Assembly (NCBI RefSeq): GCF_900172275.1
Contig: NZ_FWFT01000003.1
Coordinates: 372,001 to 436,000, forward strand
From: Pseudooctadecabacter jejudonensis
GTDB taxonomy: Bacteria; Pseudomonadota; Alphaproteobacteria; Rhodobacterales; Rhodobacteraceae
DNA: 64,000 bases
Direction: 5' to 3'
In this document: piece after piece, positions 61,290 through 64,000 of the stretch
Layout of the letters: every line of letters begins with the position of its first letter
Numbering within the stretch: position 1 is the first letter of the stretch
Position numbers and translations under genes: made by a program
Notes under the pieces: model-generated
Told to the model about the DNA's origin: nothing
Databases searched by the model: none
Seen by the model: only the letters and a program-made list of their open reading frames with translations

Positions 61290-62288
61290 CTAGGGAAGGG
61301 GGCGCAACGTGCCCCTTTCGACAATCGTGCAGGCAAAAAGCCGCGCCTCAGGGTGGCGGTTTTCGTCTTTCAACGACGCCTCGATCAATTCAATCGACGA
61401 ATTGATAATCTGCGCGATGGGATTGTGGATAGTTGTCAGGTTGATGTTCTCCCAGCCTGCCATTTCCATGTCGTTTAGCCCGATGACACCTATGTCGTCT
61501 GGCACCCGCAAACCTGCGTCCTGAATGGCCGACAGCGCCCCGATGGACAGCACGTCGTCCCCGCAGAAATAGGCCTCAGCCGGGGTGCTTTCCAAAAGCT
61601 TCAACATCTCGGCACGGCCTGCGTCGAACGAATAGTTTGTGGCGAAACTGACGGACATTTGCACCTGTGGCGCGGTTTTAATCGTCTCTTCAAATCCGGC
61701 CAGACGGTCTTGGGTGGACGTCGCAAGTTCCGGCCCGCCCAGAAACGCCACACGGGTGTAACCGCGCGCAATCAGCGTTTTGGCGGCCATGCGTCCGGCT
61801 TCGATGTTGTCGATACCGAGTACGTTGACCTTTGGGCTGGGTGACTGCCGCCCGAAAGAATGCACGACTGGAATACCCACATCCTTGAACGCCTCAGCAA
61901 AGCTGGCGGGCAGGGTCGAAGATGCGACGATAACGCCGTCCACCGAATAGGCCCGCAACATGCGCAAGGACGCCGCCGGATCCGTTTCATCCGTGAGATT
62001 CACCAACAAAGGCCGCAAACCCCGTTGCTGCAACCCTTTGGTAAATTGGTCAAAGACGTTCAAAAAGATCGGGTTGTGAAAGTTGTTGGACACAAGCCCG
62101 ATCAACTTCGTGCGTCCCGTCGTCAAAGACGACGCCAGCGCGTTGGGGCTATAGCTCAGCGCGGCTGCGGCTTTTTCGACTTTGGCGCGGGTCTTGGGGC
62201 TGACCGAGGCGCCTTCGGTGTAGGTGCGCGAAACAGCAGATCGGGACACGCCCGCACGTTCTGCCACTTCTTTCAACGTCACCGGCAC
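61290..62288 (-). CDS. LacI-family transcriptional regulator, probable iol repressor
   Basis: 332 residues. The helix-turn-helix is at about 3-24 (VTLKEVAERAGVSRSAVSRTY), followed by the hinge with LSYSPNALASSLTTGRT. The rest is a periplasmic-binding-type sensor domain (LIGLVSNNFHNPIFLNVF ... VIGLNDMEMAGWENINLTT). The GTG at 62288 is chosen because AAGGGGG lies 6 bases upstream. It is the last gene of the transporter operon, 10 bases after the 77-residue gene. The perfect palindrome between the divergent iol operons is its likely operator; the inducer is probably an inositol intermediate. Confidence 0.9.
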   Translation of the reverse strand: MPVTLKEVAERAGVSRSAVSRTYTEGASVSPKTRAKVEKAAAALSYSPNALASSLTTGRTKLIGLVSNNFHNPIFLNVFDQFTKGLQQRGLRPLLVNLTDETDPAASLRMLRAYSVDGVIVASSTLPASFAEAFKDVGIPVVHSFGRQSPSPKVNVLGIDNIEAGRMAAKTLIARGYTRVAFLGGPELATSTQDRLAGFEETIKTAPQVQMSVSFATNYSFDAGRAEMLKLLESTPAEAYFCGDDVLSIGALSAIQDAGLRVPDDIGVIGLNDMEMAGWENINLTTIHNPIAQIINSSIELIEASLKDENRHPEARLFACTIVERGTLRPLP

Positions 62289-62298
62289 GAAAGCCCCC

Positions 62299-62532
62299 TT
62301 ATGATCCCTGATCCTCAGCCTTGGCGGCGGCGCGCACGGCATCCCAATCCGCTGTCAGCAGTTTCCAACCGGCGATGCCGCCTAAGCCCATGAAAATCAA
62401 CCCCCACGTTAAGGCGCCGGTGGAAAATTCGAAAAGTGCCCAAAGAACGGGCACGGCGACCACGGCCACCCTGCGCCAAACAGGCAAAAAGAACGGGATG
62501 TCAAAATCCAGCAGCCGGGCGCGTTGCGTCAT
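62299..62532 (-). CDS. 77-residue membrane protein in the sugar ABC transporter operon
   Basis: A short protein with two hydrophobic helices (about residues 21-38 and 40-60) and a charged C-terminal tail (DWDAVRAAAKAEDQGS). It overlaps the ATPase gene by 4 bases (ATGA) and precedes the LacI gene by 10, so it is clearly inside the operon and likely translated. I do not recognise a family. It could be a small accessory subunit of the transporter or a regulator of the permease. Confidence 0.75.
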   Translation of the reverse strand: MTQRARLLDFDIPFFLPVWRRVAVVAVPVLWALFEFSTGALTWGLIFMGLGGIAGWKLLTADWDAVRAAAKAEDQGS

Positions 62533-63302
62533 GCCGCGCCCTCGAACTCCGCCCCCGTTTTGGCACCGGTGATATAGGCCACGATGTCTTGTCCGTCTGT
62601 CTCTTCTTTGCGCAGATTGGCAACGATGCGCCCGCGGCGAAAGACGACAATCCGGTCCACCAGATCCATCACCTGACGCATGTTGTGGCTGACAAGGATC
62701 AACGGCTCCCCCTGATCTTTCAACGTTCGGATGATGTTTTCCACCTGCGACGTTTCCTGCACGCCAAGGGCAGCGGTGGGTTCGTCCATGATCGTCAGTT
62801 TGGAATGAAACGACGCGGTGCGTGCGATGGCCACACACTGCCGTTGCCCGCCTGACATGTTTTGGATCGTGTTGCGGATGTTGGGGATTTTTACGCCGGT
62901 CTTTTCGAGGGCGGCCAATGTGTCCGCGCGCATCGCCTTGTAATCGAGGAATTTGAACGGCCCCAGCCAATCCCATTTCGTCTTTTCACGGCCCAAGAAG
63001 AGATTGTCCGGCACATCCAGCGCATCGGCCAATGCCAGCGTCTGGAACACGGTTTCAATCCCTGCCTCTCGCGCGTCCAAGGGGCCTGCAAAATTCACCT
63101 CTTGCCCGTCGAAAATCACTTTGCCGCTGGTGCGCTGTTCCACGCCGGTGATTTGGCGCACGAAGGTGGATTTGCCCGCCCCGTTGTCGCCCATGATGGC
63201 AACATGTTCGCCCTTTTCCAGTTTGAAATTGGCGTCGTTGAGGGCGTGCACCCCGCCGTAGTGTTTTGTCAGACCTTGGGTCTCAAGAATAATGTCGGCC
63301 AT
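62529..63302 (-). CDS. Sugar ABC transporter ATP-binding protein, single domain (FrcA type)
   Basis: 257 residues, a single nucleotide-binding domain, unlike the double-domain ATPases of RbsA type. Walker A is GDNGAGKST, signature MSGGQRQCVAIAR, Walker B LTIMDEPTAALG. The ATG at 63302 gives MADIILETQGLTKHYGG. It energises the RbsC-like permease encoded 10 bases upstream. With the iol genes around it, an inositol-type substrate is the best guess. Confidence 0.93.
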   Translation of the reverse strand: MADIILETQGLTKHYGGVHALNDANFKLEKGEHVAIMGDNGAGKSTFVRQITGVEQRTSGKVIFDGQEVNFAGPLDAREAGIETVFQTLALADALDVPDNLFLGREKTKWDWLGPFKFLDYKAMRADTLAALEKTGVKIPNIRNTIQNMSGGQRQCVAIARTASFHSKLTIMDEPTAALGVQETSQVENIIRTLKDQGEPLILVSHNMRQVMDLVDRIVVFRRGRIVANLRKEETDGQDIVAYITGAKTGAEFEGAA

Positions 63303-63312
63303 GTTTGCCTCC

Positions 63313-64000
63313 CTAACTGCGCGATGCCGCGCGTTCTTGGCGCACTTTGTCCAGCACCACCGCCGCAATGATAATCGCCCCCATGGCCATCAGTTGATAA
63401 AAGGCGTCGAGCTTGATGTAGGTGAAGCCAGATTGGATCACACCGAAAACCATGGCCCCCAGCACCGTCCCGGGGATTGACCCGCGCCCGCCCGTCAGAC
63501 TGACACCGCCAATGACGGCCATCGCAATGGCGTAGAGTTCATAGAAAATGCCCATGCCCGATTGCGCGGTCAGGTTCTTGGAACTCAGCACGATCGCCGC
63601 AAAGGCCGCGAGCATCGACGCAATCATGTAAACGCGCACCTTATGGCGGTTCACGTTGATCCCCGACATGCGGGCCGCGTCTTCATTCGATCCGATGGCA
63701 TAGGTGTGTTTGCCATGCAGGGTGTAGCGCATGATCACGTGCATCAGCACCGCAATGCCCAGAAACCAGAAGACCGGCATCATCCCCTTGCCCAGCGCGG
63801 CAAATCCCTCCGTGGGGAAAGACACAGGCTGACCACGGGTCCAGGCTTGCGCGATGCCACGGCAGATCAGGAACATGCCCAATGTCGCGATGAACGGTGG
63901 AATGCGGGTGTAGGCGATCAAACTGCCGTTGATCGCGCCAATCATGGCACCAAACAAAAGACCCACAACCACCGGTATCAATACCGGTAAATCAAACGCC
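63313..64000 (-). CDS. Sugar ABC transporter permease (RbsC-like), N-terminus cut by window edge
   Basis: At least 228 codons; the frame stays open to the window edge, so the start lies beyond. It shows several membrane helices and typical segments such as GAMIGAINGSLIAYTRIPPFIATLGMF, RYTLHGKHTYAIGSNEDAARMSGINV and GGVSLTGGRGSIPGTVLGA. This is the membrane channel of the importer whose ATPase follows. A periplasmic binding-protein gene is expected upstream, outside the window. Confidence 0.94.
   Translation of the reverse strand, partial: AFDLPVLIPVVVGLLFGAMIGAINGSLIAYTRIPPFIATLGMFLICRGIAQAWTRGQPVSFPTEGFAALGKGMMPVFWFLGIAVLMHVIMRYTLHGKHTYAIGSNEDAARMSGINVNRHKVRVYMIASMLAAFAAIVLSSKNLTAQSGMGIFYELYAIAMAVIGGVSLTGGRGSIPGTVLGAMVFGVIQSGFTYIKLDAFYQLMAMGAIIIAAVVLDKVRQERAASRS

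Noticed and set aside
63971-63988. Perfect inverted repeat ACCGGTAT-CA-ATACCGGT near the window end
   Set aside because: It falls inside the coding frame of the permease, away from any visible promoter, so an operator role is not supported from this window.

Overview
The window is a 64 kb chromosomal stretch of a GC-rich alphaproteobacterium, most likely a marine member of the Rhodobacterales (Roseobacter group). The gene set supports this: a ureDABCEFG urease operon, the proC/YbjN and YcjX/YcjF gene pairs, an iol locus, an oligopeptide transporter with fused ATPases, a bacteriophytochrome with an HWE-type kinase, and short A/T-rich terminator-like motifs between genes. It is ordinary, densely packed chromosome. 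Many neighbours overlap by 1-20 bases. There is no rRNA, tRNA, CRISPR array, insertion sequence or prophage that I can support.

Layout. 1-6 kb: the 3' end of carB, three tandem hairpins, an A/T-rich two-gene cassette (Panacea/SocA-type antitoxin candidate plus a two-helix membrane protein), a lone BrnA-like protein beside four copies of an 8-bp word spaced exactly 11 bp apart, a KAS III-like enzyme, arsH, an HTH protein and thymidine kinase. 6-17 kb: ghrB-like dehydrogenase, csaA, proC, ybjN, an M42 peptidase, a decayed cNMP-domain/thioredoxin-reductase-like pseudogene, ycjF/ycjX, truA, then a DUF3726 gene, a 548-residue protein of unknown function and an M19-like dipeptidase with altered metal ligands. 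18-29 kb: tamA-tamB (outer-membrane assembly) and an opp-type peptide ABC transporter. 29-34 kb: the complete urease operon, closed by a terminator that overlaps the ureG stop codon. 34-41 kb: a ClpP-fold periplasmic protein and a coiled-coil membrane protein, a TPP enzyme coupled to a class III CoA transferase, and a TTC38-like TPR protein. 41-47 kb: opgC-opgG-opgH for osmoregulated periplasmic glucans, an esterase, a rhodanese and DoxX. 47-52 kb: heme oxygenase and bacteriophytochrome, with a divergent HWE kinase. 52-64 kb: myo-inositol catabolism in two divergent operons around a perfect 16-bp LacI-type palindrome, a LacI-family regulator and part of a sugar ABC transporter.

How the genes work together. 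Several blocks are complete small systems. They are urea hydrolysis, light sensing (BphO makes biliverdin and BphP binds it), periplasmic glucan synthesis with acylation, TamAB, and inositol uptake plus catabolism (iolA is not in view). The least explained parts are the A/T-rich cassette at 1.07-1.95 kb, the 11-bp phased repeats at 2.63 kb, the DUF3726/548-residue/dipeptidase run, the TPP enzyme/CoA transferase pair, and a 77-residue membrane protein inside the sugar transporter operon.
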